DNA of 64,000 nucleotides from Mycolicibacterium setense (GCF_000805385.1 NZ_JTJW01000006.1:186001-250000), one strand, 5' to 3'; positions 43,203 through 53,360 are shown, counted from the first letter of the stretch. A program made the numbers and translations. The notes: generated from the sequence alone by a model not told the origin.

Positions 43203-44815
43203 GTAAAGCGGATTTCGACGCCATCGTCGTCGGGGCCGGGTTCTCCGGGCTGTACGCCTTGCACCGGCTGCGGGAATCGGGCCTGCGGGTATGCGTTCTG
43301 GAAAAGGCCGATGCCGTTGGCGGCACCTGGCTGGTCAATCGGTATCCGGGTGCGCGGTGCGACATCGAGAGCATCGAATACTCCTACAGTTTCAGCGACG
43401 AGATCCAGCAGGAGTGGGTCTGGACGGAGACGATGCCGGCTCAGCCCGAGATCGAGGCGTACCTGAACTTCGTCGCCGACCGCCTGGATTTGCGCCGCGA
43501 CATCGCATTCGGTACCGAGGTCGTGGCGATGAGGTTCGACGAGGCCATCTCTCAATGGGCTGTCACGACCGCTGACGGTCAGACACTGCACACGCCCTTC
43601 GTGGTGGCGGCTACCGGGATCCTCTCGGTCCCTCTGGAGCCCGATATCCCCGGGACCAGTCGATTCACCGGCACATCGGTGTTCACCAGCCGCTGGCCGC
43701 GTGACGGCGTCGACCTCACGGGCAAGCGCGTCGGCGTGATCGGTACCGGCTCCACCGGTGTCCAACTGATCCCGGTGGTGGCCGAGCAGGCCGAGCAGCT
43801 GACGGTGTTCCAACGCTCACCCGCGTTCACGCTGCCCTGGCAGGTCCGGCCGTTCGAAGCCGGCGAACTGGACCGCCTGAAGGCCGACTACGCACAGATT
43901 CGTGCCGCACAACGTGAGCATCCGGTGGGCGCGGCGCGGCTCAGCGCATTCTCGGTGTTGTTGGAGATGCTGTCGCGGCCGCCGGTGAAATCGGCTACGC
44001 CAGAGGAGAAACGACAGGCTGTCGAGGAACACGGCGTGATGGGCGCGCTCAACTGGGGGGATGTCTTCTTCGACATCGACGCAAATCGGATGGCGACCGA
44101 GCTGTACGGACAGGCCGTGGCCCGCATCGTCACCGACCCGCCGACGGCGGCGGCTCTGGTGCCGAGCCACCCGTTTGCCTGCAAGCGACCGATCATCGAT
44201 CAGGGCTACTACGAGACGTTCAACCGGGACAACGTCACCCTGGTCGATCTGCGCCGCGGAGCCATCCGCGAGGTGACGGCGAGTGGAATCTCGACCGAGC
44301 AGGCCGATTTCGAGCTCGACGTGATCATCTACGCGACCGGGTTCGATGCCATGACAGGCGCCCTGAGCCGAATCGACGTGCGTGGCCGTGACGGGGTGGT
44401 GCTGGGGGAGTACTGGGCCAAAGAGGGTGCGCTGTCCTATCTGGGGCTGGCCGTGGCCGGTTTCCCCAACCTGTTCACGATCCAGGGACCGGGAAGCCCT
44501 TCGGCGGCAACGAACTTCGTGGCAGCATTGGAACAACACGTGGAATGGATCGCGGACTGCATCGCCTACCTGCGGGCCGGCGGATACCGGAGCATCGAAG
44601 CGACGAAGCGGGCACAGGCCGAGTGGGTCGAGCACACCACATCGCTGGTGGCGCCCACGGTGCTGGTGCACCCGAGCTGCAATTCCTGGTACAACGGCGG
44701 CAATGTGCCCGGCAAGAAGCGGATGTACCTCGGATACACCGCGGGGATTCCCGAGTACCGCCGCCGCTGTGACGAGATCGCGTGCAACGGCTACCCGGGA
44801 TTCACCCTTGCATAG
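43199..44815 (+). CDS. Baeyer-Villiger-type flavin monooxygenase with altered fingerprint
   Basis: A 538-residue protein with two Rossmann motifs, GAGFSG (12-17, FAD) and GTGSTG (182-187, NADPH), plus GGTWLVNRYPGARCD after the first, as in cyclohexanone-monooxygenase relatives. The type I BVMO fingerprint FxGxxxHxxxWP reads FTGTSVFTSRWP (156-167), with Phe162 in place of His; codon 43682-43684 is TTC. The rest of the family pattern, including IIYATGFDA and a C-terminal GPGSPSAATNF, is kept. It would insert oxygen next to a ketone, giving an ester or lactone. GTG 43199 overlaps the SDR stop. Confidence 0.9.
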   Translation: MSKADFDAIVVGAGFSGLYALHRLRESGLRVCVLEKADAVGGTWLVNRYPGARCDIESIEYSYSFSDEIQQEWVWTETMPAQPEIEAYLNFVADRLDLRRDIAFGTEVVAMRFDEAISQWAVTTADGQTLHTPFVVAATGILSVPLEPDIPGTSRFTGTSVFTSRWPRDGVDLTGKRVGVIGTGSTGVQLIPVVAEQAEQLTVFQRSPAFTLPWQVRPFEAGELDRLKADYAQIRAAQREHPVGAARLSAFSVLLEMLSRPPVKSATPEEKRQAVEEHGVMGALNWGDVFFDIDANRMATELYGQAVARIVTDPPTAAALVPSHPFACKRPIIDQGYYETFNRDNVTLVDLRRGAIREVTASGISTEQADFELDVIIYATGFDAMTGALSRIDVRGRDGVVLGEYWAKEGALSYLGLAVAGFPNLFTIQGPGSPSAATNFVAALEQHVEWIADCIAYLRAGGYRSIEATKRAQAEWVEHTTSLVAPTVLVHPSCNSWYNGGNVPGKKRMYLGYTAGIPEYRRRCDEIACNGYPGFTLA

Positions 44816-45887
44816 GGCGGCACGGATCGCCTGGGAACTCGGGGGTGTGGTGCCGCGCTCGGTCGGTGCTCTGCGCGGTGACTGGAATCCGTTCAGCGTG
44901 ACCGGAATCCGTCAACTCGGCGAGGTGACGCTCGACGAACTGGTGGTGACCGGGATGACTCTGACCGGTCCACCGCCACAGTTGCCGCGTGCCGTGGGGG
45001 ACTACCAGGACGCCGCCTCCGAACTCGCCGCACTGGACGTCGACAGTGCCCACATCTGCCCGGAGGCGCTGCAAGTCAAGCACATCCGACCACGCCGGTT
45101 CGGCGCGCTGACGTTCGAGGAGCTGGTGTTCGATCACGAGCCCGCGCTGCCTGCTTCGCTGCTCGCGGATGGTCACGGCGGTGTGGCCACGGCCAGAGTG
45201 AGGCTGTACCGCTGCGGCGCTGAGACGCGGCCGTGGCTCATCTGGATCCATGGCGCCGGGCAGGGCGATCCGATGGACCTACTGGTCGCACGGGTTCGAC
45301 GCCTGCGGGATATGGGCTTCAACGTGGCCTTGCCGGTGCAACCAGGCCACGGGTCACGGCGAGATTCCTGGCCCGAGTATCCCGCCCGCGATCCGCTGGC
45401 CAATGTGGCGGGCACGATGCGGGCAGTGTCGGAGGTGCGGGCGCTGATCGGCTGGCTCGAACCGCGGGCGTCGTCGATCGCGGTGGCCGGGCTGTCGCTG
45501 GGAAGCGCTGTGGCGGCTCTTGTTTCGCATCTCGACGCGCGTGTTTCCGCGGTCGCGGTGTATACGCCCATTCTCGGGCTCAACACCATGATCGGCCTTC
45601 ATCTCGGGCGCTGGGGATCGGCCGGACAGGCGGCTGCGGTACAGCTGCAATCCGGCATCGTGTCGGCGCTGACTTCGGTGATCGATCCACTTGCCACGGT
45701 GCCACTGGCCGAGCGGCGGTTGATCGTGGGGGCATGGCACGATCGGATGGCGATGCGGGCCTCGGCGCTGGCACTGCATGAACGGTGGGGCGGCGAACTG
45801 CACTGGCACGACGGCAGCCACGTCGGGCATCTGTTCTCGGGGGCAGTGCAGAAGGCGACCGAACAGTTCCTAGCTGCCGTAGGTTGA
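44808..45887 (+). CDS. Alpha/beta hydrolase
   Basis: A hydrolase of about 359 residues with the oxyanion region WIHGAGQGDPMD, nucleophile elbow GLSLGS (Ser230 when counted from TTG 44808) and a terminal His in HVGHLFSG. An N-terminal extension of roughly 130 residues precedes the catalytic core. The start is uncertain: TTG 44808 overlaps the BVMO stop by 8 bases, and GTG 44847 or 44850 are alternatives. Directly after a BVMO gene it is a natural esterase/lactonase for the monooxygenase product. Its 3' end overlaps the convergent TetR gene by 18 bases. Confidence 0.84.
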   Translation: MHRAARIAWELGGVVPRSVGALRGDWNPFSVTGIRQLGEVTLDELVVTGMTLTGPPPQLPRAVGDYQDAASELAALDVDSAHICPEALQVKHIRPRRFGALTFEELVFDHEPALPASLLADGHGGVATARVRLYRCGAETRPWLIWIHGAGQGDPMDLLVARVRRLRDMGFNVALPVQPGHGSRRDSWPEYPARDPLANVAGTMRAVSEVRALIGWLEPRASSIAVAGLSLGSAVAALVSHLDARVSAVAVYTPILGLNTMIGLHLGRWGSAGQAAAVQLQSGIVSALTSVIDPLATVPLAERRLIVGAWHDRMAMRASALALHERWGGELHWHDGSHVGHLFSGAVQKATEQFLAAVG

Positions 45888-46478
45888 GATGATCCGGGCT
45901 CTGACACAGTCGATCTCATGGTCGAGATCGTGGTCCTCGGGAAGCACGACCCACTGGAATGCGATCCCGAAGATCGACCCGGTGATGTCCCGCAGTGCCA
46001 TGTCGACATCGATATCAGGCCGCAGGGAGCCGTCGGCGATACCCGCGTGCAGCCCGGCCTCGATTTTGACCGCGGCCCCGGCCAATTGTGCGCGGACGCC
46101 GTCGCGGAGCGGTGATGTGGTCTTCACGGCCTCGAATGCCGACACGAACATCGCGCGCGTCACCGAGGCATCCTCGGAGTGGATCTCCCGCACCCGGTCG
46201 AAATGCGCCAACACCTGCTGTAGTCCGGTGGCGTCGGGTTCGGGATCGGGATTGAGACGCGCGACGTACACATCCTGGAAAGCCTCCAGGATGGCGTCCT
46301 TGCTGCCGTACCGGGCATGAACCATGGCCCGGCTGTACCCGGCCCGCCGGCCGATCTCGGCGGCTGTGGTTGCTTCCCAGCCTTTTTCGACGATCAGTTC
46401 CGCGGCGGCCTGCAACAGTCTGCGTGAGGACAGCTCGACGCGCTCCGGCTGAGTCAGGCCATGGGCTGGGGAAGGCAC
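45870..46478 (-). CDS. TetR-family regulator
   Basis: A 202-residue TetR regulator: SSRRLLQAAAELIVEKGWEATTAAEIGRRAGYSRAMVHARYGSKDAILEAF is the DNA-binding domain, and the rest is a helical ligand domain. It is unrelated in its recognition helix to the paralogous pair at 10955 and 31480. GTG 46478 is the first usable start. A nearly perfect palindrome in the 69-base divergent gap suggests that it represses itself and the phosphotransferase operon. Confidence 0.9.
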   Translation of the reverse strand: MPSPAHGLTQPERVELSSRRLLQAAAELIVEKGWEATTAAEIGRRAGYSRAMVHARYGSKDAILEAFQDVYVARLNPDPEPDATGLQQVLAHFDRVREIHSEDASVTRAMFVSAFEAVKTTSPLRDGVRAQLAGAAVKIEAGLHAGIADGSLRPDIDVDMALRDITGSIFGIAFQWVVLPEDHDLDHEIDCVRARIISTYGS

Positions 46479-46498
46479 CCTTGCATATTAGACGGCCG

Positions 46499-46515
46499 AC
46501 AACTAACTTAGTTGT
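46499..46515. promoter_or_regulatory. TetR operator ACAACTAA-C-TTAGTTGT
   Basis: ACAACTAACTTAGTTGT has exact 8-base arms around one central base. It lies 20 bases upstream of the TetR start and 32 bases upstream of the phosphotransferase start. Its sequence differs from the ACTGTAA family, so it belongs to the local TetR. Confidence 0.78.
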
Positions 46516-46547
46516 TCAGCGTCAAATTTCTCCGGCGGAGGTCATGG

Positions 46548-47594
46548 ATGACACCGATCGCGGTGCCTGTTTCCGGGTCGGTGCCGAAAAGCATCGACGG
46601 TGTCACCGCGTCCTGGCTGTCCGAGGCGCTGGCCACGCAGGTGCGCGCGGTGCGGGCCGAACGGATCGCGGAGGACACCGGTTTCTCCGCGGCGTTGTAC
46701 CGGCTCCACCTGAGCGGATCCGATGATGTGCCAGAGACTTTGATCGTCAAGTTGCCCGCCGAGTCTTTGGCTCGCGGCGGGATGGAGATGCTCGGCGGAT
46801 ATCGGCGCGAGCTGGACTTCTACCGGTGCGTCGCGCCAGATGCGCCCATGGCCACTCCGCGCTGTCACGTCGCGCGGATGTCCGGAGCCGACTTCATCCT
46901 GGTGCTCGAGGATCTGCGGGACTGGGAGAACGCGGACCACCTGGCCGGGTTGTCGATGGAACGTGCGCAGCTGTGTATCGAACAGTTGGCCGGCTTGCAC
47001 ACATGGTCGGCAGGCGTCGATGACACTGTCCTGAACAAATTTCCGAGCATCGACAGCGCCTTGACGCGAGACCTTTTTCTACCGGCCTTCGCGGCGGGCT
47101 GGCAGCTCTATCGAGATCACACCGAGCAAACAGTTCGGCCGGAGGTGGCGCGTTTCGCTGAACGGTTCACCGATCTGGCGCCCGCGGCGCTCGTCGCACT
47201 CTCGCACCGGAACATGTTGCTGCACGGAGACATCCGGGCCGACAACATGTTCTTCAGGGGCGGCGCGCTGAAGGTGGTCGACTTCCAGTTGACGGTGCGC
47301 GGGGCCGGCGCGGCCGACATCGCGTATCTGGTCAGCCAGGGTCTGCCCACCGAGGTGCGCCAAGGCCGCGACGAAGAGCTGGTGGGTGCGTACGTCAGCC
47401 AGGTCGGTGGATACCCGTTCGACGAGGCGTGGCGGCATTACCGTTTGGCGACCGCCCTGCTGCTCTACATGCCGGTGGTCGCCCTGCTGACGTGGGATGT
47501 CGCCCCCGAGCGGTCCCGGCAACTGTGCCTGACCCTCATCGACCGGGCTGTCGCGGCCATCGAAGACATCGGTGCGTTGGAGGAATTTTCATGA
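46548..47594 (+). CDS. Phosphotransferase-family (APH/choline-kinase fold) protein
   Basis: A 348-residue kinase-fold protein. LIVKLPAE carries the ATP-binding lysine, LLHGDIRADNMFF gives the catalytic loop (His226, Asp228, Asn233) and VVDFQ the metal-binding Asp. The family includes aminoglycoside and macrolide kinases, but also many actinobacterial proteins in lipid or steroid gene clusters (annotated as oxidoreductase- or ecdysteroid-kinase-like), and the context here favours a metabolic alcohol as substrate. ATG 46548 follows GGCGGAGG. Its stop overlaps the next ATG (ATGA). Confidence 0.86.
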   Translation: MTPIAVPVSGSVPKSIDGVTASWLSEALATQVRAVRAERIAEDTGFSAALYRLHLSGSDDVPETLIVKLPAESLARGGMEMLGGYRRELDFYRCVAPDAPMATPRCHVARMSGADFILVLEDLRDWENADHLAGLSMERAQLCIEQLAGLHTWSAGVDDTVLNKFPSIDSALTRDLFLPAFAAGWQLYRDHTEQTVRPEVARFAERFTDLAPAALVALSHRNMLLHGDIRADNMFFRGGALKVVDFQLTVRGAGAADIAYLVSQGLPTEVRQGRDEELVGAYVSQVGGYPFDEAWRHYRLATALLLYMPVVALLTWDVAPERSRQLCLTLIDRAVAAIEDIGALEEFS

Positions 47595-47962
47595 GGACAG
47601 CGCGCGAAGTGGTCGAACAGTACAACTGGGTGGTCTGGAACGAGAAGGACTTCGCTCTCGCCGATGAACTGTTGGGGGACACCGTTACCCGCCACGATGT
47701 GGGCGAGGCGAAGGTGCTGACCCATGGGGAGGCGGTCAACCGGGTGATCGACCACTGGGCGATGTTCGAGACGATCCGGTTCGACCTGAACCTGATCGTC
47801 GCGGGTGACGACGGCGAGCACGTCGCGATCGTGTACCAATCGCCGATGACGACCACCGATGGCCACTCGTTGACCATCAGCAGTATGGAGATCTTCCGCG
47901 TGGTCGATGGGCGGATCACCGAAGTGTGGAATTGTGGTTACAGGCAAGGAGTTTGGGTATGA
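47591..47962 (+). CDS. SnoaL-like polyketide-cyclase-fold protein
   Basis: A 123-residue SnoaL-like protein: helix VVEQYNWVVWNEKDFALADELLGDTVTRHD, then sheets ending GRITEVWNCGYRQG. Such proteins often carry an Asp/His pair that removes or adds a proton; HDV and DHW here are possible members. Translationally coupled to the kinase gene (ATGA), and linked to the next gene through a small MIRU-like element. Function unknown. Confidence 0.83.
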   Translation: MRTAREVVEQYNWVVWNEKDFALADELLGDTVTRHDVGEAKVLTHGEAVNRVIDHWAMFETIRFDLNLIVAGDDGEHVAIVYQSPMTTTDGHSLTISSMEIFRVVDGRITEVWNCGYRQGVWV

Positions 47963-47994
47963 CCGACGAGCGCTTGCGCGAGGAGCCGAAATGA
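47959..47994 (+). repeat. MIRU-like element carrying an 11-codon ORF between two ATGA junctions
   Basis: ATGACCGAC occurs at 47959-47967 and again at 47991-47999. Between them, ATG 47959 starts an 11-codon ORF (MTDERLREEPK) whose start overlaps the upstream gene's stop (ATGA), and whose stop TGA 47992-47994 overlaps the downstream gene's start (ATGA). This is exactly the layout described for mycobacterial interspersed repetitive units inserted into overlapping stop/start codons, and it provides the downstream ribosome-binding site (GAGGAGCC). Confidence 0.72.
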
Positions 47995-49055
47995 CCGACC
48001 GAGTCCTCGACGAACTGGGCTACTACCTGTTGGCCGGTGCGGGCGGTGAAGGCCCGGCCTCTTTGATGGACGAGGCGCGTCGCGGTGAGGAACTCGGCTT
48101 CGGCACCGCGTTCATCTCCGAACGGTGGAACGTCAAGGAGGCGTCCTCGCTCGTCGGCGCCGCCTGCGCGGTGACCGATCGCATGCAGATCGCCACGGCG
48201 GCAACCAATCACAACACCCGCCATCCGCTGATCACCGGATCGTGGGCCACCACGATGCACCGGCTGTCGCGCGGCCGGTTCACCCTCGGCATCGGCCGCG
48301 GGATCGCGGCCATGTACAACGCGTTCGGCGTGCCTGCCGTGACCACCGCACAGATGGAGGACTTCGCGCAGGTGATGCGCAAGCTGTGGCACGGCGAGGT
48401 GATCTTCAACCACGATGGCCCGATCGGCAAATACCAGGTGCTGTTCCTCGACCCTGACTTCAACGAGGACATCCGCTTGGCGATCGTGGCTTTCGGACCG
48501 CAGACGCTGGCCTTGGGTGGGCGGGAGTTCGACGACGTCATCCTGCACACCTACTTCACCCCGGAGACGTTGCAACGCGCGGTGAAGACCGTCAAAGATG
48601 CCGCCGAACAAGCCGGCCGCGACCCCGACAGCGTGCGGGTGTGGTCGTGCTTCGCCACGGTGGGCGATCACTTGCCCGAGGAACTGCGGCTCAAAAAGAC
48701 CGTGGCCCGGCTCGCGACGTATCTGCAGGGTTACGGCGATCTCCTGGTGAGCACCAACAATTGGGATCCCGCTGTGCTGCAACGCTTCCGGGAAGATTCC
48801 GTCGTCACCTCGATTCTGGGGGGCATCGATCACAAGGCCAGCGCCGAGCAGATCGAGCACATTGCCACGCTCATTCCCGACGAATGGCTGGAACCGTCGG
48901 CCACCGGAACGGCACAGCAGTGCGTGGACCGTATCCGCAAAGAGTTCGACTACGGCGCCGACGCGGTGATCATGCACGGGGCGACACCCGACGAGCTCGA
49001 GCCGATCGTCACCGAATACCGGGCCACCCGGGCGTCGGCGGGATCCGGCAAATAG
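47991..49055 (+). CDS. LLM-class (F420-type) oxidoreductase
   Basis: A 354-residue LLM-fold protein with ELGFGTAFISERWNVKE, the cofactor segment LSRGRFTLGIGRGIAAMYNAFG and long C-terminal helices. ATG 47991 follows GAGGAGCCG contributed by the MIRU-like element, and the residues after it (MTDRVLDELGYYLLAGAG) look like a true N-terminus; the open frame further upstream overlaps the previous gene. It is likely the last gene of the TetR-controlled kinase/SnoaL/LLM operon. Its substrate is unknown. Confidence 0.87.
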   Translation: MTDRVLDELGYYLLAGAGGEGPASLMDEARRGEELGFGTAFISERWNVKEASSLVGAACAVTDRMQIATAATNHNTRHPLITGSWATTMHRLSRGRFTLGIGRGIAAMYNAFGVPAVTTAQMEDFAQVMRKLWHGEVIFNHDGPIGKYQVLFLDPDFNEDIRLAIVAFGPQTLALGGREFDDVILHTYFTPETLQRAVKTVKDAAEQAGRDPDSVRVWSCFATVGDHLPEELRLKKTVARLATYLQGYGDLLVSTNNWDPAVLQRFREDSVVTSILGGIDHKASAEQIEHIATLIPDEWLEPSATGTAQQCVDRIRKEFDYGADAVIMHGATPDELEPIVTEYRATRASAGSGK

Positions 49056-49107
49056 AAAGGCAGGAACGTCGACCGCTTCCTGCCACTTCCAACATATAGC
49101 GCACCCC

Positions 49108-49127
49108 GGGGCTTGCGGCAAGGCCCC
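49108..49127. promoter_or_regulatory. Rifamycin-associated element (RAE)
   Basis: GGGGCTTGCGGCAAGGCCCC is an inverted repeat 55 bases before the monooxygenase start codon. As I recall, this sequence matches the rifamycin-associated element found upstream of rifamycin-resistance genes (rox, rph, rgt, helR) in actinobacteria, which mediates rifamycin-inducible expression. Flanking C4 and G5 runs extend the stem to 49104-49131. Together with the gene identity this is strong joint evidence. Confidence 0.85.
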
Positions 49128-49161
49128 GGGGGTGATGCAGAATCTCCTCCCGCAGTGCTGA

Positions 49162-50663
<1,502 letters not shown>

Positions 50664-50674
50664 ACCGTCCGAGT

Positions 50675-52171
50675 TCACGGCATGATCAGGCTGCGGGACA
50701 CCGGCTCGGCCACCGCTTGGCGGCTGAAAATGCCGTGTTGAAGGGTGACCAGCAGCGCGTTGCGGGTTTCCTCGGGGGAGATGAGTTCATCGAAGCCGAG
50801 GTGGCCGGCCGACCGGAAGGACGCCTCCAGTTCCATCCGCTTGAGCACCTCGGTGTAGTCCTCGCCGGCATGGGTGGCAGCGCTCAGGGCGGCCGCACCC
50901 ATCGCGCCCATCGTCGCGCCCGGATAGGCGAAGGTGGCCACCTGATCGTCGAAACCCAAGAGCGACATCACCATCGAGCCGAAACCGAACGCTTTGCGCA
51001 GCGTGACGTGCAGCTTGAGCGTCGTCGCGGCGGTCTGCGCGGCGAACATGCGTGCGCCACTTCGCAGTACGCCGCTGCGCTCGGACTGACTGCCCGGCAG
51101 CATGCCGGGGTTGTCGGCGAGAAACACGATCGGCAGATGGAACGCGTCGGCCACCGCGATGAAGTGGGCCGCCTTGTCCGCGGCGTCTGCATCGATCGAG
51201 CCGGCCATCACCTGTGGTTGATTGGCCACCACCGCAACCGGATAGCCGCCGAGATGAGCGAGTGCGCAGATGATGGCGCGCCCGAACTTGGGTTGCACCT
51301 CGAACCAGTCGGGGCGGTCGAAGATCTCGTCGAGCACCGAGCGCATGTCGTAGATCTGCCGATTGTCGCGCGAGATGATGTCGAGGAGTTCGGGGGTCGG
51401 TCGGGGATCAGCGGTAGCGTCGGCGAGGCGGGTCGGCGGATACGACCATGCGCTCGACGGAAAGTAGGACAAGTAGCGGCGGATATCGTCGATGACCGTC
51501 TCGTCGTCTTCGGCGTAATTGTGGATCACGCCGCTGGCCAACGCGACATTCGGTCCGCCGAGGTCCTCCTTCGAGATGTCCTCTCCGGTCGACTCTTTCA
51601 CCACCGGCGGTCCGGCGGTGAAGATGGCTCCCTGATCGCTCATGATCGTGAAATCGCACACCGGAGCCACCAGGGCGCCGTGACCGGCCGACGGCCCGAG
51701 CACTGCCGAGACGGTCGGGACCTTCCCCGAACACTTGGCCTGAGCGATGAGGTCGGTGGGTGTACGCCCATAGTGCTCGCCGCTGGGGCGAAAACCCGCT
51801 CCCTCCAACAACATCACCAGCGGAATCTTGTTGCGCAGCGCCAGCTCCGCGAGTCGGTAGCGTTTGGCGTTTCCACCGGGCCCGATGCTGCCGGCCAGCG
51901 TGGTGAAATCCTCGGCGCCCACCATCACCGGTGTGCCGTCGATCCGGCCCGAACCGGCGATGAGACCGTCGGCGGCGATGTCGCCACCCGCCAAGGTGCC
52001 GAATTCCTGGAAGGTGTCGGCGTCGAGCAATCGTGCAATGCGCGCTCGGGCATCGAGTTTGCCCTTGGCGTGGTGCTTGGCCAGTCGTTCGGGCCCGCCC
52101 ATGCCGAACGCCTGTTCACGCCGTCGAGCGAGGTCCTCGAGCGTTTCCTTCCACTCGGCGGCGTTGGTCAT
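50675..52171 (-). CDS. Acyl-CoA carboxylase carboxyltransferase subunit (AccD-like)
   Basis: A 498-residue carboxyltransferase of the propionyl/methylcrotonyl/geranyl-CoA family: LARRREQAFGMGGPERLAKHHAKGKLDARARI at the start, the GPSAGHGALVAPVCDF acyl-CoA pocket, and the C-terminal biotin-side domain (FLADNPGMLPGS, KAFGFGSMVMS). It would carboxylate an acyl-CoA using carboxybiotin. No biotin carboxylase or carrier gene is in the window, so it must borrow these from elsewhere or act on an unusual substrate. ATG 52171 follows GGAGAG. A partial operator lies in the divergent gap upstream. Confidence 0.9.
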   Translation of the reverse strand: MTNAAEWKETLEDLARRREQAFGMGGPERLAKHHAKGKLDARARIARLLDADTFQEFGTLAGGDIAADGLIAGSGRIDGTPVMVGAEDFTTLAGSIGPGGNAKRYRLAELALRNKIPLVMLLEGAGFRPSGEHYGRTPTDLIAQAKCSGKVPTVSAVLGPSAGHGALVAPVCDFTIMSDQGAIFTAGPPVVKESTGEDISKEDLGGPNVALASGVIHNYAEDDETVIDDIRRYLSYFPSSAWSYPPTRLADATADPRPTPELLDIISRDNRQIYDMRSVLDEIFDRPDWFEVQPKFGRAIICALAHLGGYPVAVVANQPQVMAGSIDADAADKAAHFIAVADAFHLPIVFLADNPGMLPGSQSERSGVLRSGARMFAAQTAATTLKLHVTLRKAFGFGSMVMSLLGFDDQVATFAYPGATMGAMGAAALSAATHAGEDYTEVLKRMELEASFRSAGHLGFDELISPEETRNALLVTLQHGIFSRQAVAEPVSRSLIMP

Positions 52172-52225
52172 GATCTCTCCACTTCTCGAACCGGCGGTTG
52201 GCTTGTAGCCTAACTCGTTGACCAT

Positions 52226-52242
52226 ACTGAATTGCTTACTGT
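52226..52242. promoter_or_regulatory. Partial operator between carboxyltransferase and LLM/P450 genes
   Basis: ACTGAATTGCTTACTGT matches 11 of 14 arm positions of ACTGTAA-N3-TTACAGT and lies in the 133-base divergent gap (starts at 52171 and 52305). Its ACTGAAT left arm is identical to that at 39367, which suggests a real variant of the site. Confidence 0.55.
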
Positions 52243-52304
52243 AGCGTCGATGAGGTGTCCGGATTGCGCACGGCGGTACAAGCTGGCAAAGGAATGCACC
52301 GCTG

Positions 52305-53360
52305 ATGAGTGAACCGGCTCTCCGCGCGGTCAAGATCGACCGCGGTATCCCCAGTCGGCTGGCCGAAGTGCCGCAGATCGCCCGCGAGCTCGAAGCCCAC
52401 GGCTACGACGGCTGCTGGACCGGAGAGATCAACCACGACCCGTTCCTGCCGCTGGCACTTGCGGCCGAGCACACCGAGCGGATCCAGATCGGCACCAGCA
52501 TCGCCGTCGCCTTCGCGCGCAATCCGATGACCATGGCTCAGCTGGGCTGGGATCTGCAGACGTACTCGGGTGGACGCTTCATCCTCGGGCTGGGCACGCA
52601 GATCCAGCCGCACATCGAAAAGCGATTCAGCATGCCGTGGAGCCACCCGGCTCGCCGCATGCGCGAGTACATCGAAGCGCTGCAGGCGATTTGGGGATGC
52701 TGGCGTGACGGCACGAAGCTGCGGTTCGAGGGGGAGTTCTACACCCACAAGATCATGACGCCCATGTTCACCCCGGAACCGTCGGACCTGCCGTTCCCCA
52801 AGGTGTTCCTGGCCGCGGTGGGGGAGCTGATGACCGAAGTATGCGGTGAGATGGCCGACGGGCTGCTGGCGCATGCGTTCACCACCCGGCGCTATCTGGA
52901 CGAGGTGACCACGGTCGCGTTGCAGCGCGGAATGGACCGCGCCGGTCGTGATCGCGCCGACTTCGAGCTGTCCTGCCCGGTGTTCCTGGTGACCGGTGCC
53001 GACGAACAGGAGATGGCCGCGGCGTCGATCGCGACCCGTAAACAACTCGCGTTCTACGGCTCTACGCCGGCCTACCGCAAAGTCTTGGACCTGCACGGCT
53101 GGGGCGATCTGCACACCGAACTGCATCGGTTGTCCCTGGCCGGTCAGTGGGACGCGATGGGTGGGCTCATCGATGACGAGGTGCTGGGCACCTTCGCCGT
53201 GGTCGCCCCGGTTCCCGAGCTTGCCGCGGCGTTGCGGCGCCGCTGCGACGGTGTCATCGACCGCGTGCTGCCAGGTTTTCCCGCCGCGGTGTCCCCGGAC
53301 ACCGTGAACGCGGTGCTGCAGGAGTTTCGAGAATGCCCGCCAGTGAGGAGCAACGTATGA
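52305..53360 (+). CDS. LLM-class (F420-type) oxidoreductase
   Basis: A 351-residue LLM-fold protein: ELEAHGYDGCWTGEINHDPF, FARNPMTMAQLGWDLQTYSGGRFILGLGTQIQPHIEKRF and FLAAVGELMTEVCGEMADGLLAHAF. It resembles the TIGR03617-type mycobacterial F420-dependent proteins. ATG 52305 follows AAAGGA. Its stop overlaps the P450 ATG (ATGA), so the two enzymes are coupled and probably act in sequence on the same molecule. Confidence 0.88.
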   Translation: MSEPALRAVKIDRGIPSRLAEVPQIARELEAHGYDGCWTGEINHDPFLPLALAAEHTERIQIGTSIAVAFARNPMTMAQLGWDLQTYSGGRFILGLGTQIQPHIEKRFSMPWSHPARRMREYIEALQAIWGCWRDGTKLRFEGEFYTHKIMTPMFTPEPSDLPFPKVFLAAVGELMTEVCGEMADGLLAHAFTTRRYLDEVTTVALQRGMDRAGRDRADFELSCPVFLVTGADEQEMAAASIATRKQLAFYGSTPAYRKVLDLHGWGDLHTELHRLSLAGQWDAMGGLIDDEVLGTFAVVAPVPELAAALRRRCDGVIDRVLPGFPAAVSPDTVNAVLQEFRECPPVRSNV

